From the NCBI RefSeq assembly GCF_003002875.1, contig NZ_PVTH01000001.1:62001-126000 (forward strand): a stretch of 64,000 nt of DNA, in the 5' to 3' direction. Below, one piece after another: positions 19,549 through 28,351 of the stretch; positions within the stretch are counted from its first letter, which is position 1; every line of letters begins with the position of its first letter. The DNA comes from Arcticibacter pallidicorallinus (GTDB lineage: Bacteria; Bacteroidota; Bacteroidia; Sphingobacteriales; Sphingobacteriaceae). The notes below the pieces were generated by a model that was not told the DNA's origin, searched no databases, and saw only the letters and a program-made list of their open reading frames with translations. A program made the position numbers and the translations under genes.

Positions 19549-19580
19549 GATGTCAAGTTTTATGTTATGATGTCAAGTTT
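19547..19580. repeat. tandem 14-bp direct repeat at the start of the 47-residue gene
   Basis: ATGATGTCAAGTTT occurs at 19547-19560 and again at 19567-19580, a 20-bp period. It overlaps the start codon and leader of the small reverse-strand gene. It could be a duplicated leader or an operator. Confidence 0.7.
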
Positions 19581-19744
19581 AATGTTTGATACTAGACCTT
19601 ATGCCAAGAACATGCCAAAGTCATTTTGATATCATGAAAGTGTCTGTAATGTGCTCATTGTTAAACAATAAAAAATATTTATTGTCTCCAAAATCGGCCT
19701 TTCGCGGAGACATCCCTGTCGGATATTCTAATTTTCTAATCACT

Positions 19745-19763
19745 GTTGTCTTTATTAGACAAC
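19745..19763. repeat. short perfect inverted repeat upstream of the 75-residue gene
   Basis: GTTGTCT and AGACAAC are separated by TTATT about 57 bp before the ATG at 19820. It may be a regulatory dyad; no terminator-like T-run follows. Confidence 0.4.
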
Positions 19764-19819
19764 CGTTTATTCTCCTAAAACATTAATACTGAAAAGAGGT
19801 TCTCTAACAAAAAGACACT

Positions 19820-20047
19820 ATGGAACAGTTTGATATGCAGTTAATGCTGAAAGACGGTGCATTTGCCGACTATCAGGTAAAGACAGAGAAGAATTCTAAG
19901 CGTTACGAGGTGTACAGCGGCGAGTCGCTGGTTGCCTCTTTTGAAGATGACAGCCAGGGCTCCTTCACGCTCAGCGACAATCCCGGAAATATCGACGAAG
20001 ATCTGCAAAGCAGAATGATCGAACAATTAAAGGGGTTTTCGGCCTAG
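19820..20047 (+). CDS. small 75-residue protein of unknown function
   Basis: The product starts MEQFDMQLMLKDGAFADYQV and continues with RYEVYSGESLVASFEDD, then DNPGNIDEDLQSRMIEQLKG. It is acidic, has no signal peptide and looks like a small alpha/beta fold with a C-terminal helix. I do not recognise a named family, but short proteins of this look are common hypothetical genes in Sphingobacteriaceae. The stop is 12 bp from the stop of the convergent CorA-type gene. It shares FDMQLM with the neighbouring 47-residue protein. Confidence 0.7.
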   Translation: MEQFDMQLMLKDGAFADYQVKTEKNSKRYEVYSGESLVASFEDDSQGSFTLSDNPGNIDEDLQSRMIEQLKGFSA

Positions 20048-20059
20048 GCCGAAAACCTT

Positions 20060-20950
20060 CTAGAGCCATCTTTTTTTCCTGAACCAGAAATAGACGGCCA
20101 CCGTAATGATCAACATCAATAAGAGTACCCCCGGATACCCCCAGGGGTGCTCCAATTCGGGCATAAACTTAAAGTTCATCCCGTAAATACCCACGATGAA
20201 GGTCAGCGGCATGAAGAAAACCGAAAATATAGTCAATACACGCATCGTTTCGTTGGTCCTTTGGGAGGCCGTCGAGAAGTAAGTGTTAAGAAGCTGATTG
20301 ATGTTATCGTTCAGGCTGTCGTAAATAGTACTCAGCTTAACATACAGGTCCCGCGTATCTCGGGTATTCACATTTCCCTGATGGTCATCGATATTTTCAA
20401 TGATGTCCCTCGACAACATCAGCATACGCTTTAATAAGTCAATCTTCCTCCTCAGATAGTACAGCCCCTTTAAAATTGGCATATTCCGCTTGCTCAAAAA
20501 CACCTGCTCTTCGTAATAGTCTACTGATTGAGCCAGCTTATTTGACGGCTCATCATACGTCGTCAGACAGGCCCTTACAACTGCATTCAGCAACTGATGT
20601 GTATTCTTTAGCAGAGTGCCCTTTTTTATTACAGGTTCCAGAAAGGGCTGCGGATAGCGATGAATGGTAATAAAGAAAGATGCCGAGTAAAATATGGCGA
20701 CCTTGTTCGTGAGTTCCTGAACCGTGTCCGCTTCCAATAAATCATAATCAGTGTACACTCTGAATATGATGAATGCGTAATCGTCCAGCGATTCGTATTT
20801 CGGCAGGTGTCCTGGTTGCAAACAATCATGCACCAGGGCAGCATGTAGCCCGTAAGAACTGGCGATCTCCTGAAGCTCCCCATCATCTGGAGCATTAATG
20901 TCAATCCAGTCATATCCGTGTTCCTCTTTATTACAAATTTGTCTGATCAT
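20060..20950 (-). CDS. CorA-family divalent cation transporter
   Basis: This 296-residue protein has an N-terminal cytoplasmic domain rich in acidic and helical segments and two C-terminal membrane helices. Between them is the family signature YGMNFKFMPELEHPWGYP, in which GMN is the selectivity motif. The first helix is VLTIFSVFFMPLTFIVGIYG and the second includes GVLLLMLIITVAVYFWF. CorA proteins form pentamers that import Mg2+ (or Co2+, Ni2+). The C-terminal RKKRW is the usual positive end. It is convergent with the 75-residue gene. Confidence 0.9.
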   Translation of the reverse strand: MIRQICNKEEHGYDWIDINAPDDGELQEIASSYGLHAALVHDCLQPGHLPKYESLDDYAFIIFRVYTDYDLLEADTVQELTNKVAIFYSASFFITIHRYPQPFLEPVIKKGTLLKNTHQLLNAVVRACLTTYDEPSNKLAQSVDYYEEQVFLSKRNMPILKGLYYLRRKIDLLKRMLMLSRDIIENIDDHQGNVNTRDTRDLYVKLSTIYDSLNDNINQLLNTYFSTASQRTNETMRVLTIFSVFFMPLTFIVGIYGMNFKFMPELEHPWGYPGVLLLMLIITVAVYFWFRKKRWL

Positions 20951-21090
20951 GATCTTCTGTAAACGTTCTCCGGTGCGTATAGTTCTTGGTTATCCTGGTT
21001 TTCAATAATAGGGTCATATCTCGAATTGTCCCTTGCCCTTTTTCGAAAGCCATATTCATATTTTGTAAATTGCGTCCTTATTCTAAGGAA

Positions 21091-22869
21091 ATGACATATC
21101 AGGAAAAACTATCAGGAATCCGGCGCCAGATGCTAAATGATAAAGTGGATGCATACATCATTCCGTCTGCAGACCCGCATATCAGCGAATATCTTCCTGA
21201 CCGCTATAAATGTATTCTTTTCGCTTCAGGTTTTACCGGTTCAGCGGGAACATTGGTAATCACTCAGGACTTTGCGGGTTTATGGACCGACGCCCGTTAT
21301 TTTGTTCAGGCGGCTGAACAACTCCATGGTAGCGGTTTCGAACTCGTCAAATTGGTTGCTCAGGGTAGTCCTGAATATATCGCCTGGCTTGCCGAGAATC
21401 TTGACGCCCAGGCTACCGCAGCATTCGACTCAAATCTCATATCAGTACAGCTCGCCCAGACCATTCAGGGGGAGTTATTAGCAGCCGATATCAATATCGT
21501 TGAAAATAAAGACTATCTGGATAGCTTATGGAAAGACCGTCCAGCTTTACCTGCTTCACCTGCATTTCTTCTGGATGATGCCCTTACAGGTGAAACCGTA
21601 CCTTCGAAGCTGGAGCGCATTCAGCAGGAAATTAAAAGGAAGCGTGCCGACTATCACCTCATCTCATCGCTTGATGATATCGCCTGGGTGTTTAATATCA
21701 GAGGCGCTGACGTGAAATGCAATCCCGTGACGCTGGCGTTTGCGTTGATTTCCGTAAAAAATGTTACCCTGTTTATAGATATAGCAAAACTTAGCGCTGC
21801 TGACCGCACGAGGTTAAAAAGCTGGTCAGTAGAAATACGTCCGTATCAGGACGTATTTCAGACTGTCTCCTCATTAACATCTTCCTCTGCGATACTGATA
21901 GACCCAAAGAGAACCTGTTTCGCAATTTACCGTCAGATCCCGATGGGCATCAAAGTTATTCAGGATATCAATCCAAGCACAAACTTCAAAGCAATCAAGA
22001 ACGAAACGGAAATAGCGAATATCCGTAAAACGATGGTTCGTGATGGAGTCGCACTCACACGCTTTTTCAGATGGCTGGAAGAAAGCATGGTCAACGAAGA
22101 GGAAACCGAAATCTCAGTTGCCGAAAAGCTGTATACCTTTCGGGCAGAGCAGGAAGGCTTCGTGGGCGAAAGCTTTGATACCATAGCCGGTTATGCTGAA
22201 CACGGAGCCCTGCCGCATTATAAGGCAACCCTGGAAAGCGACTCAAGGCTAATGCAGGATGGCTTGTTCCTTCTTGATTCAGGAGGCCAGTATCTTCAGG
22301 GTACAACAGACATTACCCGCGTGGTATCATTAGGCAACCTCAGCCAGGAGGAAAAGGCAGACTATACACTTGTTCTGAGGGCTATGATTGAAGGGTCAAC
22401 AGCACGCTTTCCAAAGGGGACTAAAGGCTACCAGATCGACGCCATCACCCGCAAGTCCCTCTGGGACCATGCCCGAAACTATGGCCACGGAACAGGACAT
22501 GGAGTAGGCTATTTTCTGAACGTTCACGAAGGTCCTCAGGTCTTCAACGCATCAAACTTATTGGTCGATGTGGAGCTCGGAATGGTAACCTCCGTAGAGC
22601 CGGGAATCTATCGCCCTTCCAGATACGGCATCCGGATCGAGAATCTGGTACTTACCATTCCCGATCAACAAACGGAATTTGGTGAGTTCTATACGTTCGA
22701 AACGTTAACGCAATTTGTAATAGAAACCGATCCGGTAGATCAGACGCTTCTTGAAGCACGCCATATCAACTGGTTGAACGCTTATAATGCAAAAGTGTTC
22801 CACATGCTAAGCCCTTTCCTCGATGGCTCCGATCTGGACTGGCTGAAACGCAAAACCAAAGCGATTTAG
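21091..22869 (+). CDS. Xaa-Pro aminopeptidase (aminopeptidase P, M24B)
   Basis: This 592-residue metallopeptidase removes N-terminal residues that precede proline. I place the start at ATG 21091 because MTYQEKLSGIRRQML is the typical family N-terminus; the ORF is open 105 bp further upstream. Two creatinase-type domains are followed by the M24 catalytic domain with the full metal site: LLDSGGQYLQGTTDITR (two Asp), GHGTGHGVGYFLNVHEGP (His), TSVEPGIYRP (Glu) and GIRIENLVL (Glu). The three-domain length fits the eukaryote-like cytosolic aminopeptidase P group. There is no signal peptide with this start. Confidence 0.92.
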   Translation: MTYQEKLSGIRRQMLNDKVDAYIIPSADPHISEYLPDRYKCILFASGFTGSAGTLVITQDFAGLWTDARYFVQAAEQLHGSGFELVKLVAQGSPEYIAWLAENLDAQATAAFDSNLISVQLAQTIQGELLAADINIVENKDYLDSLWKDRPALPASPAFLLDDALTGETVPSKLERIQQEIKRKRADYHLISSLDDIAWVFNIRGADVKCNPVTLAFALISVKNVTLFIDIAKLSAADRTRLKSWSVEIRPYQDVFQTVSSLTSSSAILIDPKRTCFAIYRQIPMGIKVIQDINPSTNFKAIKNETEIANIRKTMVRDGVALTRFFRWLEESMVNEEETEISVAEKLYTFRAEQEGFVGESFDTIAGYAEHGALPHYKATLESDSRLMQDGLFLLDSGGQYLQGTTDITRVVSLGNLSQEEKADYTLVLRAMIEGSTARFPKGTKGYQIDAITRKSLWDHARNYGHGTGHGVGYFLNVHEGPQVFNASNLLVDVELGMVTSVEPGIYRPSRYGIRIENLVLTIPDQQTEFGEFYTFETLTQFVIETDPVDQTLLEARHINWLNAYNAKVFHMLSPFLDGSDLDWLKRKTKAI

Positions 22870-22944
22870 GCTTTTATCTAATCGCTATCTGAAGTTTCGG
22901 CAGAGTTATTGCACTATCCTCGTACATACTAAAAATGAGAAACT

Positions 22945-23241
22945 ATGGACAAGTTGCAGAAATTCGATTTGATGGCGAAGATAGTACGAGAGCTTGAAGA
23001 CCTGAAAAATAGCCAGCAGGCTGTTATACAGAAGATCGCTAAGATCGAAATCGATAATATAGAGCTGGGAGATAAAAAATTAGAAAAGGATCTGCCGGAT
23101 GTGCATCAGCGTACAGCCGACAATATGGATACTATAGCAGACATACTGGAGTATTTCGCCGGGAAAACTGATTCTTTTGGAGATTCCAATAATGTCGATA
23201 AGCTGCGGGAAGAGCAGGCCATTCGTGATCTGAAGTCTTAA
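22945..23241 (+). CDS. conserved small coiled-coil protein, function unknown
   Basis: This 98-residue charged protein (MDKLQKFDLMAKIVRELEDL, QQAVIQKIAKIEIDNIELG) is predicted to be mostly helical and coiled-coil. It has no signal peptide or membrane segment. A strong terminator follows 12 bp downstream, which supports a real transcript. It follows the aminopeptidase by 75 bp on the same strand and may share its transcript. I do not recognise a family. Confidence 0.65.
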   Translation: MDKLQKFDLMAKIVRELEDLKNSQQAVIQKIAKIEIDNIELGDKKLEKDLPDVHQRTADNMDTIADILEYFAGKTDSFGDSNNVDKLREEQAIRDLKS

Positions 23242-23253
23242 GACCATTTCCAC

Positions 23254-23295
23254 AAAAAAAAAGCTGTTTGGCGAAAGCCAAACAGCTTTTTTTTT
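23254..23295 (+). terminator. strong intrinsic terminator
   Basis: AAAAAAAAAGCTGTTTGGC, loop GAAA, then the exact complement ending in nine T. The stem and T-tract are textbook and work in both directions. It separates the 98-residue gene from the first susC leader. Confidence 0.95.
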
Positions 23296-23375
23296 GTCCG
23301 AATTCGCCGTTTCATTTAAAATAAAATATCTATATATTGCAGGATGCTACAGGACGCCCCGGGCGAAACCGGAGC

Positions 23376-23387
23376 GTTTAACTAATT
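23376..23387 (+). promoter_or_regulatory. 12-bp motif shared by both susC leaders (copy 1)
   Basis: GTTTAACTAATT lies 114 bp upstream of the first susC start and about 37 bp downstream of the TTG of a weak -7-like TATATATTG. The same 12 bp occur before the second susC at 43365. It may be a leader or operator element; no function is shown. Confidence 0.45.
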
Positions 23388-23489
23388 AGCAGTCTAACCA
23401 ATCATCTAGCAATTCCTATGACATAGTTAAAGACTATTATGAGCCATCATTGACCATTTATCTCTAACGTATTATTAAACCTAATTTTT

Positions 23490-26400
23490 ATGACCAAATT
23501 TTTTGCGCTCTTATGCCTGATGCTTTGTCTCTCAGGCTTTCAGGCAAATGCCCAAAGCAGACAAGTCTCGGGGAAAGTCTCCGACATTAAGACCAACGAG
23601 CCGCTGATCGGAGTATCAGTCAGATTAAAAGGTACAAATGCAGGTACCAGTACCGATGTAAGCGGAAATTTCAGACTAACAATAACCGGATCCAACCCGG
23701 TTCTCTCCGTTTCTTACACTGGTTATCAGTCCAAAGAAGTGCCTGTCGGCAGCCAGCAAACGTTTGATATCAAATTACAGGAAGATGCTCAGGCCCTCGA
23801 TGAGGTGGTGGTCGTCGGTTACGGTACTCAACGTAAGTCCCAAGTTGCAACAGCAGTTGCAAGCGTCAGTGGTGAGGCCATCGCTGAGCGCGGTACGGTA
23901 AGTGCCCTGCAGGGCGCTCAGGGCCAGGTTGCCGGGGTGGATATCTCTCAGGGTTCCGGCAGGGCCGGTGGCGGATACAACATCCAGATCCGCGGTCAGA
24001 ACTCACTCGCCGGAGGGCAGCCTCTTTACGTGGTCGACGGAGTGATTGTACCGGATATCAACTTCCTCAACCCTCAGGATATCTTTAAACTGGACATCCT
24101 GAAGGATGCCGCTTCAACCGCTATTTACGGTTCCAGAGGATCAAACGGTGTGGTATTGGTCACTACCAAAGGCGGTGGAACGGTAAAGGGCGCACCAACG
24201 ATCTCTTATGATGGATATGCCGGTGTCAGAGAGCTGGCCAGAATGCCAAACTTTATGACAGGCGACGAATGGTGGGAATACCGCCAGAATACATATATCT
24301 CTCCGGAACTGCTTGCTGGCAGAACCAATTATACCAATACCATCGGTAGTTTCGACAACCCTACCATCCTGAACCGCCTGGCGGAGAAAGATTATACCGA
24401 TTGGATCGACCTCGTTACTCAAACCGGAGTTCAGGCCAACCATTCTCTCAACATATCCGGAACAAGTGATAATGCTAAGATCAGATATGTGGTGGGTGCG
24501 GGTTACCAAAAAGAGAAAGGTAATTTTCTTCAGGAAGAATTCAGCCGTTATAACCTGAAATCCAGTGTCGAGACTGACCTTTCAGACAAATGGTCTGCCG
24601 GTTTAAGTATTAACTATTCGCTTTCTGAAACGGAGCGCGGTAGCGATGTCGCTATCAGAAATGCCTTTGCGATGGCACCTATCTTTAAGCCTTATGATGA
24701 TGAGGGCAATCTGGTATTTCGCCCCGGACAAATACCGCTTAACGCCACTACCACTACCAGCTTAACAAGTACGGTGAACCCGCTGCTTGAAATTCCGAAC
24801 ACCGAAAATAATACGCGACGTAACTTCGCAGTGGGTAGCCTGTTTCTTCAGTTTGCTCCGGTAAACTGGATCACTGTTCGGTCGTCGTTCCAGCCAAGTG
24901 TATCGAATGTACGCAATGGCCGATTCTGGGGGTCTCTAACCACTGAAGGCGACGGCTTGCTGCCCGATGCTCAGCGTGTAAATCAACAGAACTTCTCCTA
25001 TATCCTGGATAATATGGTTACCGTTAAAAAGGATATCGAAGATCACAGCTTTACATTCACCGGATTGCAAAGTATGCAGAAGGATCAGTTTGAACAGGAT
25101 TCACTCCGCGTAAATGACCTTCCCTTCAATTCTTCCTACCATAACCTGGGCTCATCGTCAAACAGACAGCTTTCAAGCAGTCAGTATAGCGAATTCTCCC
25201 TGGTATCCTACATGGCGAGGTTGAATTATTCATTCAAAAACCGTTATCATATTATTCTGGCCAACAGATGGGATGGTTCCTCCAGACTGGTTGAAGGCAA
25301 CAGATGGTCATCTTTCCCCTCTATCGCACTGGGATGGCAGCTGGCTGAAGAGGAATTTATCAAGAAATACAATTTTATCTCCGAACTGAAGCTTCGCGTA
25401 AGTGCCGGGAAGGCCGGGAATAATAACGGTGTACAGCCTTATGGCACCCAGGCAACACTGGGCAGCCCGTCTTTCTATGATTACGGCGGTACACAGGCGC
25501 TGGGTTATGTCGCAAGTCGTTTGCCCAATACCAGCCTTACCTGGGAAAGAACCAGGGAGTATAACTTCGGACTGGACTATGGCTTCTTCAGAGGAAGAGT
25601 CAGTGGTAGTCTCGACCTGTACGATAAAGAATCAAAAGGTTTGATCCTCAACAGGCTTATCGCCATTGAAAATGGTTTCCCGTCGATTATCGATAACGTC
25701 AGCTCCGTTAGCAACAAAGGTATCGAGTTCTCCCTTAGAACGATCAATGTGTCTACCAAGAACTTCAACTGGACTACCTCCATCAACTTTGCACGTAATA
25801 AGAACGAAATTCTCGAGCTGTTAAACGGTAAGGAAGATATGGTAGGTAATAAATGGTTCATCGGACAGCCTATTAACGTGAATTACACGTATGTCTATGA
25901 TGGTATATGGCAGGAATCAGAAAGAGCCGAAGCGGCAATATATGGCCAGTTCCCGGGACAGGCGAGGGTGAAAGATATTTTCAACCCGAACGAAGAACAG
26001 AAGAGAATCAGCAGTACAGAGGATAGGGCTATCATCGGACAGAAAGATCCAAAATGGACGGGAGGTTTCTCTACTCAGGTAACTTTCAAAGACTTTGATT
26101 TTTCCGCATCCATATTCGCCCGTCAGGGACATCAGGTCTTCAGCCCGTTCCATTCTCAATACGGAAATTACGCAGACCGCGGAACTCAAAAGGTATATTA
26201 TGATTACTACATGTCAGAAAACTTAGTAACACCAACCCGTACATCCACCGCTTATCCTATGCCGAATAACATCGGGCCGTACTGGAGTGGTATAGCAGGA
26301 GTTGGGTATTACAAAGACGTTTCCTTCGTTAAAGTGCAGAATATTTCACTCGGATATACACTTCCTTCTGATCTCTTAAAGAGAGTAAACGTAAAAAGCC

Positions 26401-26585
26401 TGAGGATTTATGCCAATGTCTTAAATCCTTTTGTGTGGACCAAGTTTGATGGGTTCGATCCTGAAAGCGCAAACGGTGTAGACCCGAATGTGAACGCTAC
26501 TAACGACAACAATTCTACCGGTTCATTAAATAATCTCGCACCCTCAACTGTCACTTATCAGCTTGGTGTGAACTTAAGATTCTAG
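23490..26585 (+). CDS. SusC/RagA-family TonB-dependent outer-membrane transporter (orphan pair)
   Basis: This 1031-residue transporter has a signal peptide (MTKFFALLCLMLCLSGFQANA), then a carboxypeptidase-regulatory-like domain (QVSGKVSDIKTNEPLIGVSV), then a TonB plug starting EVVVVGYGTQRKSQVATAVA and including YVVDGVIVPDINFL and STAIYGSRGSNGVVLVTTKG. The rest is a 22-strand barrel ending in VTYQLGVNLRF. It forms the pore of a SusCD pair that imports glycans or peptides across the outer membrane using TonB energy. The partner SusD follows 9 bp later. No glycoside hydrolase, protease or regulator is adjacent, so the substrate cannot be told. Confidence 0.95.
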   Translation: MTKFFALLCLMLCLSGFQANAQSRQVSGKVSDIKTNEPLIGVSVRLKGTNAGTSTDVSGNFRLTITGSNPVLSVSYTGYQSKEVPVGSQQTFDIKLQEDAQALDEVVVVGYGTQRKSQVATAVASVSGEAIAERGTVSALQGAQGQVAGVDISQGSGRAGGGYNIQIRGQNSLAGGQPLYVVDGVIVPDINFLNPQDIFKLDILKDAASTAIYGSRGSNGVVLVTTKGGGTVKGAPTISYDGYAGVRELARMPNFMTGDEWWEYRQNTYISPELLAGRTNYTNTIGSFDNPTILNRLAEKDYTDWIDLVTQTGVQANHSLNISGTSDNAKIRYVVGAGYQKEKGNFLQEEFSRYNLKSSVETDLSDKWSAGLSINYSLSETERGSDVAIRNAFAMAPIFKPYDDEGNLVFRPGQIPLNATTTTSLTSTVNPLLEIPNTENNTRRNFAVGSLFLQFAPVNWITVRSSFQPSVSNVRNGRFWGSLTTEGDGLLPDAQRVNQQNFSYILDNMVTVKKDIEDHSFTFTGLQSMQKDQFEQDSLRVNDLPFNSSYHNLGSSSNRQLSSSQYSEFSLVSYMARLNYSFKNRYHIILANRWDGSSRLVEGNRWSSFPSIALGWQLAEEEFIKKYNFISELKLRVSAGKAGNNNGVQPYGTQATLGSPSFYDYGGTQALGYVASRLPNTSLTWERTREYNFGLDYGFFRGRVSGSLDLYDKESKGLILNRLIAIENGFPSIIDNVSSVSNKGIEFSLRTINVSTKNFNWTTSINFARNKNEILELLNGKEDMVGNKWFIGQPINVNYTYVYDGIWQESERAEAAIYGQFPGQARVKDIFNPNEEQKRISSTEDRAIIGQKDPKWTGGFSTQVTFKDFDFSASIFARQGHQVFSPFHSQYGNYADRGTQKVYYDYYMSENLVTPTRTSTAYPMPNNIGPYWSGIAGVGYYKDVSFVKVQNISLGYTLPSDLLKRVNVKSLRIYANVLNPFVWTKFDGFDPESANGVDPNVNATNDNNSTGSLNNLAPSTVTYQLGVNLRF

Positions 26586-26594
26586 GAAATAGAT

Positions 26595-28277
26595 ATGAAA
26601 ACATTAAAAATATACTCCCTGTTGCTTCTCTTCATCACCCTCGCGGGATGCAAGGATTACCTGGAAGAGGAAAATAAATCGAACATCATTGCTGAAGATT
26701 ATTACAAAACTCAGGAAGGATACGAGAAGCTCATTAATGCAGCTTATTCAACCCTTCGTAACGTGTACGCTTATACCGGAACCAGCAGTGCTTATATGTT
26801 CAGTGCCGGAACGGATATGTACGTCGAAGGCAGGACCGGCGATCAGCCGAAGAGCTTAAGCGAGTACCGGAACCTGAATCCCGACGACCCTTATGTGCTG
26901 AGCTTTTACACGAACCTGTATAAATCTATTCAGATCTGTAATACGGCGCTGTACTTCAATGCAAATACTGCAGAGTCTGCAAATTTGCCTGTAAGAAAAG
27001 GCGAGATGCAGTTCCTCCGTGCTTACTACTACTTTCTGCTCGTTCAAACTTTTGGCGGCGTTCCATTGGTTACAGATCGTACTACCACCCCTCAGTCCGA
27101 ATTTACTCGTACACCGGCGGAAGAAGTATATGCATTTATCATTAGCGAAATGAATGCAGCTCTCGAACTGGTTCCTGAAACCTCCTCTCAATATGGCCGG
27201 GTAACTAAGCGCGCCATTCGTCACTACCTGGCCAAGGTACACCTTACCAGAGGCTACGAAAGCTATGGAACGGCGCAGGACTTTCAAACAGCAGCCCAAT
27301 TTGCCGACGCAGCGATTAACAGTCAGAAGCTGACCACCTCTTTTGAGGATCTTTTCTATCCCGGTAATGAGCGTGATCCGGAGATTTTATTCTCAATCCA
27401 GTTCGACGCCACCTCACTGCCCACTGCAACGACAGGTGGAAACGGGCAGGGTAATTTCTTTGGTCCCTACCAGGGCGGTCAGGGAGCTGTACAGGGATAT
27501 CCCTGGAGAAACTATGCGCTGGTGCCGACGATGTACACTTTTGATACGTTCACTGAAAACGATGCACGATTTGATGCCACGTTTATGGTTTACCATTATG
27601 CGAGGTATTATGATTATTACGACAAGAGGAGTGAGCGCGCTAACTTAACGATCCGCTTCTACTACAAGCCGAAATGGGATACCCGCACCGCCGAACAGTG
27701 GAAGGCGGAAGATCCGGCTCGCCGTAACACAGCCACCGTTATACCGTATTCGCTGGCCTGGGAATCATCCCAAAGAACGGTAGCCGACAATGCCAGTCCA
27801 ACCGTGAAAAAGTTTGACGATCCGAAGTCGCAGTTCTCCGTTGGAAACGGATCAAGCAGTCGGGATCTTTTCCTGGCCCGTTTGGGTGAAACCTACCTGA
27901 TCGCCGCCGAAGCTTATTTGAAAGCGGGAAACACTGGATTGGCAGCAGAGCGGGTCAACGAGGTCCGCAGAAGAGCTGCCAAGCCGGGAAGAACCGCACA
28001 GATGGTGGTCGGAGCAGGTGATATGAATATCAACTTTATTCTCGACGAAAGAGCACGCGAGCTGGTTGGTGAGTTTCACCGCTGGTTTGACCTGAAACGT
28101 ACAGGAACGCTGATTGAAAGAACGCGAACACTGAACCGGGACATTAAGACGAACTGGTTTGATCAGGGAGTTAATCCCTTCATTGGCCCGGATGGGCAAG
28201 CCAAAATCCTCAGACCGATACCTACAGCCGCACTGGATCTGAATAATGCAGATGTAACGCAAAACCCGGGATATTAG
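26595..28277 (+). CDS. SusD/RagB-family nutrient-binding lipoprotein (orphan pair)
   Basis: This 560-residue outer-membrane lipoprotein has a signal ending LFITLAGCKDYLEEEN, with the lipidated Cys near residue 19. It shows the SusD fold marks: YSTLRNVYAYTGTSSAYMF near residue 55, AEMQFLRAYYYFLLV-like text near 130 (GEMQFLRAYYYFLLVQTFGG) and the C-terminal FILDERARELVGEFHRWFDL. It caps the SusC barrel and binds the substrate. It ends with a terminator 10 bp downstream, so susC-susD form a two-gene transcript. Confidence 0.94.
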   Translation: MKTLKIYSLLLLFITLAGCKDYLEEENKSNIIAEDYYKTQEGYEKLINAAYSTLRNVYAYTGTSSAYMFSAGTDMYVEGRTGDQPKSLSEYRNLNPDDPYVLSFYTNLYKSIQICNTALYFNANTAESANLPVRKGEMQFLRAYYYFLLVQTFGGVPLVTDRTTTPQSEFTRTPAEEVYAFIISEMNAALELVPETSSQYGRVTKRAIRHYLAKVHLTRGYESYGTAQDFQTAAQFADAAINSQKLTTSFEDLFYPGNERDPEILFSIQFDATSLPTATTGGNGQGNFFGPYQGGQGAVQGYPWRNYALVPTMYTFDTFTENDARFDATFMVYHYARYYDYYDKRSERANLTIRFYYKPKWDTRTAEQWKAEDPARRNTATVIPYSLAWESSQRTVADNASPTVKKFDDPKSQFSVGNGSSSRDLFLARLGETYLIAAEAYLKAGNTGLAAERVNEVRRRAAKPGRTAQMVVGAGDMNINFILDERARELVGEFHRWFDLKRTGTLIERTRTLNRDIKTNWFDQGVNPFIGPDGQAKILRPIPTAALDLNNADVTQNPGY

Positions 28278-28287
28278 TCCGGTTTCT

Positions 28288-28329
28288 TAAAAGGGCTCAT
28301 CAATCCAAGCGGTTGATGAGCCTTTTCTT
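28288..28329 (+). terminator. terminator of the first susCD pair
   Basis: GGGCTCATCAA and TTGATGAGCC form a stem with a one-base bulge, followed by TTTTCTTTTT. It lies between convergent genes and may act in both directions. Confidence 0.8.
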
Positions 28330-28351
28330 TTTACAAGCCTCCGCCTGAAGC

